From DATJGR01 sp963812255 (GTDB taxonomy: Bacteria; Pseudomonadota; Gammaproteobacteria; Pseudomonadales; Azotimanducaceae): a stretch of DNA of 64,000 bases. This document shows, in pieces, positions 56,756 through 64,000 of this stretch. The stretch lies in the NCBI GenBank assembly GCA_963812255.1, contig CAWEUM010000005.1, positions 930,001 through 994,000 of the forward strand, in the 5' to 3' direction. The notes below the pieces were generated by a model, which made no database searches, was not told the DNA's origin, and saw only the letters and a program-made list of their open reading frames with translations. The translations under genes and the position numbers were made by a program. The stretch's first letter is position 1, and every line of letters begins with the position of its first letter.

Positions 56756-57469
56756 TCAAGCGGGCTGGCCAACCGCGGCACTGCAGCCGCTGCGCAACGC
56801 AAAGTAACGTGCCGGTTCCATGATGCGTAGTGTGCGACGCACGTCGGCGAGGGGCTGGTCCAGCATCGCTTCCCATTCGACGGCCGGCAGCCATCGCGCG
56901 CGGCGGCCGTCCCGAAAGGCTCGCCACGCCGCACGGAGAACACTCCGATCACCGCTCTCGCGGGCGATCTTCAACGCACCGATCAGCGCAATCGCCGCAA
57001 AACCGAGATTGCGCGTCTGGGCATACGAAAACGCCACCACGCACACCTCGCCAAGGGTGTCGGTTTCATACCCGGTCACCGTGTGCCACAGATCGTGCGC
57101 ATCACGCAGGCGTTTGGCATAGACAATCTCGTCGGCGTCGAGATCCACATGTCCTCCGACCGCCTCTTCGCTGACATCGACCAGACCCTGCGGGGTAATG
57201 TCCGCACGTTGCACCAGTGCCAGGTAGGCGCGACCGAGTGAACCCTCCGGCAGATTGGCGAGTCCGGCGTGATCGGCCAACACCGGAACCAGATCGCGTC
57301 GACGCTCGAGTAGCTTGGCGCCGCTCGCAGTGCGACGAAAGCGTTCTGTACCTTTCGCGACTGCATCGCCAGACAACGCGCGCATGATCACGAATACCTG
57401 GCCGGTGTCCTGCGCATTGGCCATCAACGCCCTCAGCGCACGCCAAGCTTCCATGGGGCGACGTTTCAT
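56756..57469 (-). CDS. Coq4-family protein (ubiquinone biosynthesis)
   Basis: A 237-residue protein carrying the defining zinc motif HDxxHx11E exactly: H125, D126, H129 and E141 in RDAHDLWHTVTGYETDTLGE. The start at 57469 has GGGAGG eight bases upstream. Coq4 acts in ubiquinone synthesis, recently as a C1 decarboxylase-hydroxylase in yeast and some bacteria. It shares a 66-base divergent promoter region with a TetR regulator, so it is probably regulated, which is unusual for a core ubiquinone gene. The 3' end is Arg-rich. Confidence 0.85.
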   Translation of the reverse strand: MKRRPMEAWRALRALMANAQDTGQVFVIMRALSGDAVAKGTERFRRTASGAKLLERRRDLVPVLADHAGLANLPEGSLGRAYLALVQRADITPQGLVDVSEEAVGGHVDLDADEIVYAKRLRDAHDLWHTVTGYETDTLGEVCVVAFSYAQTRNLGFAAIALIGALKIARESGDRSVLRAAWRAFRDGRRARWLPAVEWEAMLDQPLADVRRTLRIMEPARYFALRSGCSAAVGQPA

Positions 57470-57535
57470 CACTGCTTTACCTCCCAAAGATTCGGCTCGA
57501 TCATCGACAACGCTGTAGATAGTAAATATATCAAC

Positions 57536-58198
57536 ATGAATGTCAATAAAGAAAAAGCCGCTTCGAGCATTCCAAAAGTGAAGAAGCGCATTCGTCGCAG
57601 CCCGACCGAGGCGCGTGCGGCAATTCTGATTGCAGCCCGCGACCGCCTGCTGAGACTCGGCCTGGATGGCTTGAAAATCACAGATGTCGCACGCGACGCA
57701 GGCATGAGCCACGCGACACTGCTGCACCATTTCGGCAGTTCCGATCGTATGCGTAGCGCCCTCGTGGAGTCGATGGCGAACGAGCTGCTCGCGGAGTTCA
57801 TCGGCTTGATCGGTGACGGCGCGCCGTCACCGACGCGACTCGGCGAGTTGTTCTCGCGTCTGTTTACGGGACTCTCCGACGACCGGCACGCTCAGCTGTT
57901 CGCGTGGTTCGCGCTGAGCGCGCTCGACCATCCGGAGGAACTCAGCAGCGCCGCGAGCGAGACGCGCCCCATGATCAAGGCGCTGCTCGAGCAGATGACG
58001 CGACGCGGCGCCGAACTGGATCGAGCACCGCAACTGCCCCGCTACATCGCGCTGTTGGTGGTGACATCGGCAATCGGGCTCGGCGTCGCCGGACCCTGGC
58101 TCAAGCAAGTCGATCTTTTGACGGCCGATGCCGACGTCGGCCAATTCGCCAAATGGTTCGCGGAGTTCCTGTTGGCTGAGCGGCCGCGGACCAAGTGA
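57536..58198 (+). CDS. TetR-family transcriptional regulator
   Basis: A 220-residue regulator. The HTH lies at about 24-68: EARAAILIAARDRLLRLGLDGLKITDVARDAGMSHATLLHHFGSSDRM. The Lys-rich N-terminal arm may add DNA contacts. The C-terminal ligand domain is family-typical and gives no clue to the inducer. Divergent from the Coq4 gene across an AT-rich 66 bases (GATATATTTACTATC on the minus strand), the likely operator region. Upstream of the ABC attenuator but with its own gap. Confidence 0.9.
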   Translation: MNVNKEKAASSIPKVKKRIRRSPTEARAAILIAARDRLLRLGLDGLKITDVARDAGMSHATLLHHFGSSDRMRSALVESMANELLAEFIGLIGDGAPSPTRLGELFSRLFTGLSDDRHAQLFAWFALSALDHPEELSSAASETRPMIKALLEQMTRRGAELDRAPQLPRYIALLVVTSAIGLGVAGPWLKQVDLLTADADVGQFAKWFAEFLLAERPRTK

Positions 58199-58214
58199 CT
58201 GACCAACGAACTCC

Positions 58215-58242
58215 TTGAAACGGTTGTTCAGCGGTGTAAACT
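58215..58242 (+). promoter_or_regulatory. Candidate sigma-70 promoter for the ABC-exporter leader
   Basis: TTGAAA (58215-58220) and TAAACT (58237-58242) are spaced by 16 bases. Transcription would start near 58249 and give a leader of about 230 bases before the first ABC gene. Immediately after it a hairpin can form (GCAGAA/TTCTGC, 58262-58267 with 58283-58288). Confidence 0.4.
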
Positions 58243-58305
58243 CCGCGGCCTCAATCGCACTGCAGAATTCCCGCCCGGGGATTTCTGCTCGAACCGGGGA
58301 ACGCA

Positions 58306-58344
58306 ATGCGGCTCATCTACATTGGACATCACACGCGCGGGTGA
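58306..58344 (+). CDS. 12-residue leader peptide MRLIYIGHHTRG
   Basis: A short ORF with a good ribosome site (GGGGA six bases before ATG) inside the structured leader of the ABC genes. Its first codons form RNA segment 1, and its stop codon lies inside segment 2 of the attenuator. It contains no run of a single amino acid, so it would respond to ribosome slowing (for example by antibiotics or nascent-peptide arrest) rather than to one charged tRNA. Much too short for standard gene finding. Confidence 0.55.
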   Translation: MRLIYIGHHTRG

Positions 58345-58402
58345 GCCGCCCGAACTGATCCGAGTCCCTCGACCCCGGAACCACGCCAGGCCAGCTCACC
58401 GC
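58308..58402 (+). promoter_or_regulatory. Transcription attenuator with mutually exclusive pairings
   Basis: Segment 1 GCGGCTCA (58308-58315) pairs perfectly with segment 2 TGAGCCGC (58342-58349). Segment 2, as GGTGAGC (58340-58346), also pairs perfectly with segment 3 GCTCACC (58394-58400), extended by GC/GC around one bulged G. Segment 3 overlaps the 5' arm of the terminator hairpin (from 58399). A ribosome stalled on segment 1 would free segment 2 to capture segment 3 and allow read-through. One reaching the stop codon would cover segment 2 and allow termination. Confidence 0.55.
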
Positions 58403-58423
58403 TTACGCGAGCGGGCCGTTTTT
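58399..58423 (+). terminator. Leader terminator-like hairpin upstream of the ABC genes
   Basis: CCGCT/AGCGG stem (58399-58403 with 58410-58414), six-base loop, then GCCG and five T residues (58419-58423). GGCC at 58389-58392 can extend it against GGCC at 58414-58417. It ends 53 bases before the first ABC start codon. Confidence 0.55.
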
Positions 58424-58476
58424 CTCTGACGTTTCAATCGAACCCGCTCTTATTTCGCAAGACGTAGGACGGATTC

Positions 58477-60309
58477 ATGGCACACGCGAAACACGAAAAT
58501 CTCTGGGCCATCACCACCGGTCAGCGGATCCGTTACTTCGGCGCGATCGTCGTGATGGCGTTCGCGAACGTCTGCATGTTCGGCGCGCCGCTGATCGCGA
58601 AATACGCGATCGACGTCGTCGTGGCGAAAGACGTTTCGCTCGGCACGCCAATGCTGGTTGCACCGTCGCAATGGCTCGAACACACGTTCGGCTCGCAGAA
58701 CGCGTTCCTGTGGTACCTGTGGCTCTCCGCCGCACTGGCGGTTGCGGTGACCGGCATCGGCGGCGTGTTCCAGTTTCTGCGCGGCCGCTGGGCGGCCATT
58801 GCGTCGGAGGCGATCATCCGGCGCCTGCGCGAAACGCTGTATCGGCACCTGCACGATCTACGTGCGGGGTTCTACGACGATGCCGATACCGGCGATCTGG
58901 TCCAGCGTTGCAGTTCCGACGTCGAAACGCTGCGCGTGTTCCTGTCGAGCGACGTCGTCGAGATCGGCCGCACGCTGCTGTTGATTCTGAGCGTGATGCC
59001 GATCTTGTTCTGGCTCGACACGCGCCTTGCCTGGTGGTCGCTGTGCCTAATCCCGTTCATCGGCGCATTCGCGTATGTCTTCTTTCACAAGGTCCAGCAG
59101 GTGTTTCAGGTCACCGATGAGGCCGAAGCGGAAATGACAGGCGTGCTGCAGGAAAACCTCACCGGAATTCGGGTGGTGCGCGCGTTTGCACGACAAGACT
59201 ACGAGATCGACAAGTTTGCGCAGAAGAACCGCATCTTCCGCGATCACAACAATCGCCTGATCCGCTTGATGGGGCAGTACTGGGGCAGCGCCGATTTCCT
59301 TTCGCTGACGCAGATCGGCATCGTGCTGATGGCCGGCGGCTTGGCCATCATGGAGGGCCGCATCTCAGTCGGCACACTGTTCGCGTTCCTGACCTACGAA
59401 GGCATGATCATCTGGCCCGTGCGGCAGCTCGGACGGGTGCTGACGGATTCCGGCAAGGCGGTGGTATCGCTGACGCGGACCAACGAGATCCTCAACCATC
59501 CGGAAGAAACGCTCGAAGCCACACCGAACCGCGGTCGCGCGGACGGCGAAATCCGCATCGATCATCTGACGTTTGGCTACGATCCCGCACGGCCGGTGAT
59601 CAGGGATCTGTCGATTCATATCCGGCCGGGCGAGACCGTGGCATTCGTCGGCGCGCCGGGTTCCGGCAAATCAACGCTGATCCGGCTGCTGCTGCGACTG
59701 TATCCGTATCAACACGGTTCGATCACGCTCGACGGTCGCGAGGTCGGCAACGTCAACCGGCATTGGCTGCGACACCAGATTGGCGTGGTACTGCAGGATC
59801 CGTTTCTGTATTCGCGCAGCATCGCCGCCAATCTGATCGTCGGTCGACCGGACGCGCCGCGCGCCCACCTCGAACAAGCCTGCGCCGATGCGGCGATCCA
59901 CGATTCGATCGCAGAGTTACCGGCCGGGTATGAAACGCTGGTCGGCGAACGCGGCGTGACGTTGTCCGGCGGCCAGCGACAGCGGCTGGCACTCGCGCGT
60001 GCGTTGCTCAAAGACCCACCGGTGCTGGTACTCGACGATTCACTGTCCGCGGTGGATACCGGGACCGAAGGCCAGATTCTCGATGCATTGCGGGCCCGCC
60101 GCGGCCGCCACACGACGTTGATCATTGCGCACCGACTGTCTTCGGTGGTCGATGCCGATCGCATCGTCGTGCTCGAGTCCGGCCGGTGCGTGCAGATCGG
60201 TAGCCACGCCGAACTGTCCGTAATCGAAGGCCCGTATCGGCACCTGTGTCAGATCCAGGGATCGCTCGATGCCGAAATCCAAACCGAAGTGATGACGGCG
60301 GGAAGTTGA
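58477..60309 (+). CDS. ABC exporter half-transporter, subunit 1 (degenerate catalytic site)
   Basis: A 610-residue protein: six-helix exporter domain (about 20-320) then an ATPase domain. Walker A GAPGSGKST near 391, a canonical signature LSGGQRQRLALARAL near 496, and H-loop IIAHRLSS near 549. Walker B reads VLVLDDSLSAVD, so the catalytic Glu is Asp. That marks the degenerate site of a heterodimer, as in BmrC or TM287. AGGA lies seven bases before the ATG. Three bases separate it from its partner. Substrates of such pairs are drugs or lipids. Confidence 0.95.
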   Translation: MAHAKHENLWAITTGQRIRYFGAIVVMAFANVCMFGAPLIAKYAIDVVVAKDVSLGTPMLVAPSQWLEHTFGSQNAFLWYLWLSAALAVAVTGIGGVFQFLRGRWAAIASEAIIRRLRETLYRHLHDLRAGFYDDADTGDLVQRCSSDVETLRVFLSSDVVEIGRTLLLILSVMPILFWLDTRLAWWSLCLIPFIGAFAYVFFHKVQQVFQVTDEAEAEMTGVLQENLTGIRVVRAFARQDYEIDKFAQKNRIFRDHNNRLIRLMGQYWGSADFLSLTQIGIVLMAGGLAIMEGRISVGTLFAFLTYEGMIIWPVRQLGRVLTDSGKAVVSLTRTNEILNHPEETLEATPNRGRADGEIRIDHLTFGYDPARPVIRDLSIHIRPGETVAFVGAPGSGKSTLIRLLLRLYPYQHGSITLDGREVGNVNRHWLRHQIGVVLQDPFLYSRSIAANLIVGRPDAPRAHLEQACADAAIHDSIAELPAGYETLVGERGVTLSGGQRQRLALARALLKDPPVLVLDDSLSAVDTGTEGQILDALRARRGRHTTLIIAHRLSSVVDADRIVVLESGRCVQIGSHAELSVIEGPYRHLCQIQGSLDAEIQTEVMTAGS

Positions 60310-60312
60310 CCC

Positions 60313-62193
60313 ATGTACGACGACGACAACTACGACGACGGCTTCGACGAGGAAGCGCTGGCGAGCCGGATGCGGCTCGGTCTGTGGAAAAAGCTGTTCT
60401 CCTACACGCGGCCGTATCGACGCGAACTCGCGCTGTTGGGCACCTTTGCGGTCGCGACCGCGGCGATGGAGGTTCTGTTTCCGCTGATCACACGCGGGGT
60501 CATCGATGCGATCGCCGCACACGGTCTGCAGACGAACCTGGTGCCGTTCGGCTTGCAATACATGGCCTGCACAGTGGTGATCGCCACCTCGGTGGGCGGC
60601 TTCATCTGGGCCGGCGGCAAGATCCGTACGCACATCAGTCACGACATTCGCCGCGACGGATTCGAGAATCTGCAGCAGCTGTCGTTTTCGTTCTACGATC
60701 ACCGTCCGGTCGGTTGGCTGATGGCACGGATGACATCCGATTGCGAACGGCTCGCCAACATTCTCGCTTGGGGGTTCCTCGACATCGTCTGGGGCGCCAC
60801 GATGATGATCGGCATCGCCGGCGCAATGTTGTGGATGAATCCGAAGCTCGGTCTGCTTGCGCTCGCAGTGATCCCGGTGCTCGGTGTTGTCAGCGCGCGC
60901 TTTCAGAAACGCATCCTGCGCAGTGCACGCGAAGTGCGTCGGACCAACTCGCGCATTACCGGCACCTACAACGAAAGCATCATGGGGGTGCTGACCAGCA
61001 AGGCATTCGTGCGCGAGAGCGAAAATCTGTCTGAGTTCAAGCAACTGACGGGCAGAATGTACGACGCGTCGGTGCAGAACCTCGTGCAGGCGGCGATCTA
61101 TGTGCCGATCGTGGTGACCTTGGCGAGCCTCGCCGCCGGGGTGACCCTCGCGGTCGGAGGTTTCGATCTACTCAACGGCGTCATCAGCGTCGGCACACTG
61201 GTCGCGTTCATGGCGTACGCCCGGCATTTCTTCGATCCGATCGAGCAACTCGGCCGCTGGTTCGCCGAAATGCAGATGGCCCAAGCCTCAGCCGAGCGGA
61301 TCATCAGCCTCGTCGATGCGGTGCCGGAGATCCGCGATTCGCAGGACGTGATCGAAGCAACCGAGATCCAGCGTGATCGACCCGCGCGCCACGCCATCGG
61401 CGACGATGGCGGTCCAGCCCGGATCGACTGCATCGAACTGAAAGATGTCTGCTTCGACTACGGCAATGGAGCCCGCGTACTCGACCACGTCAACCTGACC
61501 GCCTCACGGGGCGAAACGATCGCGATCGTCGGCGCAACCGGCGGCGGCAAGAGCACGCTCGTCAACGTAATCTGCCGCTTCTATGAGCCGACAAGCGGCG
61601 CGGTGTTGATCGACGGCATCGACTATCGCAAGCGCGGCCTGCACTGGCTGCAATCGAATCTCGGCATCGTGCTGCAGAACGCGCACGTGTTCAGCGGTTC
61701 GATCCTCGAGAACATCCGCTACGGTCGGCTCGACGCAACCGACGCGGAAGTGCACGACGCGACGCGGCTCGCCGGCGCACACGAGTTCGTCTCGGACATG
61801 TCGGAGGGCTATCTGACCGAAGTCGGCGAAGGCGGTAGCAGGTTGTCGGCCGGCCAGCGGCAGCTTGTGTCGTTCGCCCGCGCGATTCTGGCGAATCCGC
61901 AGATTCTGGTGATGGACGAGGCGACGTCGTCGGTCGATACCGATACCGAGCAGCGCATTCAGCGCGGCATGGCAAATGTGTTGGACGGGCGGATCAGTTT
62001 CGTCATCGCGCATCGTCTATCGACGATTCGCCATGCCACCCGCATCGCGGTCATCGAACACGGCCGCATCATCGAACTCGGCACGCATGCCGAGCTGATT
62101 GCCCTACGTGGACACTATTTCGATTTGTACAGGCAGCAGAGTCTGACCGAGGCGACACGAGAACTGACGGATTTCAGTCCACGGCTTGCGTAG
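60313..62193 (+). CDS. ABC exporter half-transporter, subunit 2 (canonical catalytic Glu)
   Basis: A 626-residue partner of the preceding gene. An acidic N-terminal tail (YDDDNYDDGFDEE) precedes six helices. The ATPase has Walker A GATGGGKST near 406, signature LSAGQRQLVSFARAI near 511 (Gly to Ala) and Walker B ILVMDEATSSVD with the normal Glu. The altered signature here and the altered Walker B in subunit 1 fall in the same composite site, as expected for an asymmetric exporter. The linker before the NBD (about 340-375) is longer than usual. Confidence 0.95.
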   Translation: MYDDDNYDDGFDEEALASRMRLGLWKKLFSYTRPYRRELALLGTFAVATAAMEVLFPLITRGVIDAIAAHGLQTNLVPFGLQYMACTVVIATSVGGFIWAGGKIRTHISHDIRRDGFENLQQLSFSFYDHRPVGWLMARMTSDCERLANILAWGFLDIVWGATMMIGIAGAMLWMNPKLGLLALAVIPVLGVVSARFQKRILRSAREVRRTNSRITGTYNESIMGVLTSKAFVRESENLSEFKQLTGRMYDASVQNLVQAAIYVPIVVTLASLAAGVTLAVGGFDLLNGVISVGTLVAFMAYARHFFDPIEQLGRWFAEMQMAQASAERIISLVDAVPEIRDSQDVIEATEIQRDRPARHAIGDDGGPARIDCIELKDVCFDYGNGARVLDHVNLTASRGETIAIVGATGGGKSTLVNVICRFYEPTSGAVLIDGIDYRKRGLHWLQSNLGIVLQNAHVFSGSILENIRYGRLDATDAEVHDATRLAGAHEFVSDMSEGYLTEVGEGGSRLSAGQRQLVSFARAILANPQILVMDEATSSVDTDTEQRIQRGMANVLDGRISFVIAHRLSTIRHATRIAVIEHGRIIELGTHAELIALRGHYFDLYRQQSLTEATRELTDFSPRLA

Positions 62194-62213
62194 CTGCCGC
62201 GATTCGTCAGCCG

Positions 62214-62639
62214 TCAGTGATTCAGCCGGAACGACACGCCGAAGTCATAGAGATTAGCTACATGCGCGGCGTCGGTGCCATCGTCAGTGAAACGTTCCAT
62301 TGCAAACGCAGTGGCGGTGTCGGTCCTCAAGATTCGCCAGCCGTGCTGGTGGACACAGTTGATCGCGATCCGTTCCGCTTCTTGGAGGTGCCTGCCGCGC
62401 GCGAACACCGTGCAGTAACGGATGTTGTCCAGCCACGAATACGCGTCGTAGGCATGCCTGACCCGATAAATGAACAGAAAGACGTCGCGGGTGCGCGTCG
62501 CGGTGCGCACCAGATTGGTTCGTGCGATCGCACGGTGCACCGACTCGGTACCCGCCCCCCCTGCACCGGCCGCGTCCAATGCCGCGCTTTTTATCAGTGA
62601 ACCTTGCGTTTCGACGCTCGGATCCCCTTGATTAGCCAT
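62214..62639 (-). CDS. Conserved-looking hypothetical protein, 141 residues
   Basis: The ATG is preceded by GAGGTG at a good distance. The product is soluble, with an aromatic central segment (FIYRVRHAYDAYSWLDNIRY) and a C-terminal HQHGWRIL...FAMERF part. I do not recognise a family. Convergent with the ABC operon, 20 bases away, and probably in its own short transcript. Confidence 0.6.
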   Translation of the reverse strand: MANQGDPSVETQGSLIKSAALDAAGAGGAGTESVHRAIARTNLVRTATRTRDVFLFIYRVRHAYDAYSWLDNIRYCTVFARGRHLQEAERIAINCVHQHGWRILRTDTATAFAMERFTDDGTDAAHVANLYDFGVSFRLNH

Positions 62640-62744
62640 TTGCGGTCACCTCATCACGCCTCAGACGGCAACTCCCACAGCAATTCGCGTGCCGCATATG
62701 GCGTGCTCGAAGACCGATCTTGCCGAGGTGCGTACGCGCGAACA

Positions 62745-63764
62745 TCACGCGCCAACGATGAAATCCCACAGCCGATCCGCACCGGTCTCCGCAATCTGCT
62801 TGCCGATGCGCTGCTGCCAGTAATTTTCGCGTCCGTATTCGTCGCGCCACGCGAGCAGCCGACGCGTGAAGTGGTGTAGCTGATGTTCGTGGGTGAATCC
62901 CATCGCGCCATGCACCTGATGTGCGATCTCCGACGCAATGCCCGCTGCCTCACCGACGCGCGATTTCGCGACCGCGACCTGCACCGCGAAACGCGCCGTG
63001 TCCAGCGCGGCAATCGCCGCGTCGGTCGCGCGCAACGCCGCGGCAACCTGACCGGCCAACAGCGCCAGCGCGTGTTGAATCGCCTGAAAGCCGCCAATTG
63101 GCCGGCCGAACTGCTTACGTTCTTTTGCGTAATCGAGCGACAGTTCGAGCACTCGCTCCAAGGCGCCCGACATCTGCGCGGCGCGCGACAGTGCCATCAG
63201 TTCGAATACACCGGCCACGTCGAGTGACGGCGATGTGCCGCAACGTCCCGGCACGCCGAGAAAGCGTACCTCGTCGCGCGCCTCACCGGCGATGTTGGCG
63301 TGTTCGGTGATCTGACATTCCGCAACGTCGAGTATGACGATCTCAAGCGGATCACCAATCACGTAGCAGATGCGCTGCATCGCCCGCGCCCACGGCACGC
63401 CAACGAGTTCGACGTTGACTTCGGCACCTTCGGCGCTGTGCGAGTCCGCGATGCCGAGGCTGATGCGGCCGTCGAATGCGCCGCATTTCGCCTCACTCAT
63501 CAGATGATTCGCGATCAGCGTTTCAGCCAGCGGTAACGGCAACGCATGACGGCCCGCGACGCGCAACAGTCGAAACGCATCCGCGAGCGATCCGCCGCCG
63601 GCCGCGGTCGCAAGCTGCGGCAATTGATTCTCTGCAATCACGTCCCACAGCGGCGCCGGGAAATGGCCCTGCTCCGCCGCATCGAGGAGCGGCTTGTCAC
63701 AGTGATCGGCGAACATCCGCTGCGCCGTATCGAGTACCAACTGTGTAGTCTCGGTGAGCGTCAT
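62745..63764 (-). CDS. Acyl-CoA dehydrogenase, short partner subunit
   Basis: A 339-residue acyl-CoA dehydrogenase-fold protein. YAKERKQFGRPIGGFQAIQHALA and AHQVHGAMGFTHEHQLHHFTRR are the FAD/tetramer blocks, as in the short subunits of heteromeric enzymes. It lacks a clear catalytic Glu and depends on the partner. The ATG overlaps the stop of the upstream dehydrogenase (TGATG). Same organisation as the 20217-22509 pair. Confidence 0.9.
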   Translation of the reverse strand: MTLTETTQLVLDTAQRMFADHCDKPLLDAAEQGHFPAPLWDVIAENQLPQLATAAGGGSLADAFRLLRVAGRHALPLPLAETLIANHLMSEAKCGAFDGRISLGIADSHSAEGAEVNVELVGVPWARAMQRICYVIGDPLEIVILDVAECQITEHANIAGEARDEVRFLGVPGRCGTSPSLDVAGVFELMALSRAAQMSGALERVLELSLDYAKERKQFGRPIGGFQAIQHALALLAGQVAAALRATDAAIAALDTARFAVQVAVAKSRVGEAAGIASEIAHQVHGAMGFTHEHQLHHFTRRLLAWRDEYGRENYWQQRIGKQIAETGADRLWDFIVGA

Positions 63765-64000
63765 CAGCGCAATCCCAAGCCCCGCGCAATCACGCCGCGC
63801 AGAATCTCGCGCGTACCACCGCGGATCGTGAATGCCGGCGCGTGCAGCAATGTTTGCGCCAAGGTGGCGCGAAACCGATGATCATCCGTGACATGCGGTG
63901 CCGCGAGCCGCGCGATCTCCGGCAGTGCCTTCTCGAAATCATTGCCGAGCGCCTTCACCAGCGCAGCTTCGACCGCCGGGTTCAGGCCGGCCTGGAGCAT
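63764..64000 (-). CDS. Acyl-CoA dehydrogenase, C-terminal part (runs off the right edge)
   Basis: Only the last 78 codons are in the window. FTIRGGTREILRGVIARGLGLR is the C-terminal FAD-binding end of a catalytic acyl-CoA dehydrogenase subunit. Coupled to the short subunit gene downstream. The start lies beyond 64000. Confidence 0.85.
   Translation of the reverse strand: MLQAGLNPAVEAALVKALGNDFEKALPEIARLAAPHVTDDHRFRATLAQTLLHAPAFTIRGGTREILRGVIARGLGLR

Noticed and set aside
57470..57535. Clean TetR operator palindrome
   Set aside because: Only short half-sites (GATA...TATC) are visible. No extended palindrome can be supported.
58250..58400. tRNA, 6S RNA or a known riboswitch in the ABC leader
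   Set aside because: A TTCGAG-like string appears on the minus strand, but no cloverleaf forms. No match to 6S, TPP, FMN, cobalamin or yybP-ykoY cores that I know. The attenuator pairing explains the structure better.

Overview
The window is 64 kb of GC-rich, gene-dense bacterial chromosome with no rRNA, tRNA, CRISPR array, phage genes or intact transposase that I could see. A canonical glutaminyl-tRNA synthetase, a YejM/PbgA-like inner-membrane protein, Lon, a short-Q-loop cytochrome bd and many acyl-CoA genes point to an aerobic, lipid-degrading proteobacterium, most likely a gammaproteobacterium. That is inference from gene content, not from a marker phylogeny.

Layout. 1-2.4 kb: the 3' part of a secreted subtilase and a coupled lipoprotein. 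2.4-9.5 kb: an aminoglycoside-phosphotransferase-fold kinase opposite a four-gene operon (FAD oxidoreductase, M81/MlrC metallopeptidase, MORN+Sel1 protein, class III aminotransferase). 9.5-12.7 kb: a lower-GC accessory patch (sulfotransferase, small secreted protein, methyltransferase, truncated GT-D glycosyltransferase) that ends at a palindromic element. 12.7-15.2 kb: a membrane-anchored CX5R phosphatase coupled to a YejM-like protein. 15.2-19.1 kb: two Nudix hydrolases, an LLM flavoprotein, a macrodomain, a dimeric dUTPase and a VOC protein. 19.1-25.7 kb: a D-2-hydroxyacid dehydrogenase, a paired acyl-CoA dehydrogenase, lon and a MarC protein. 25.8-36.7 kb: a GPH transporter, an M3 peptidase, oxidoreductases, methyltransferase-acyl-CoA carboxylase-GFA genes, and an ArsR/SRPBCC pair behind a long operator palindrome. 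36.8-40.7 kb: cydAB and a POT peptide transporter. 40.7-41.15 kb: a palindrome-rich repeat block. 41-49.6 kb: a second M81 peptidase, a PLP ammonia-lyase, a CaiB/BaiF CoA-transferase, and a glnS-HMG-CoA-lyase-like-FAD oxidase operon.

49.7-54.7 kb holds a TIR/NB-ARC/TPR protein, a candidate anti-phage STAND NTPase. It lies between a CruF-like membrane protein and a UbiA-type prenyltransferase. 54.8-58.2 kb: tesB, an MDR reductase, a Coq4 protein and a divergent TetR regulator. 58.2-62.2 kb is the most striking region. Two ABC half-exporters with complementary degenerate nucleotide sites are preceded by a 12-residue leader peptide, two mutually exclusive RNA pairings and a terminator-like hairpin, which is the architecture of ribosome-mediated attenuation. 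The window ends in a second paired acyl-CoA dehydrogenase, cut by the right edge.

Many genes overlap as TGATG or ATGA, so translational coupling is common. Where a start was moved from the longest open frame, the reason is given in the entry.
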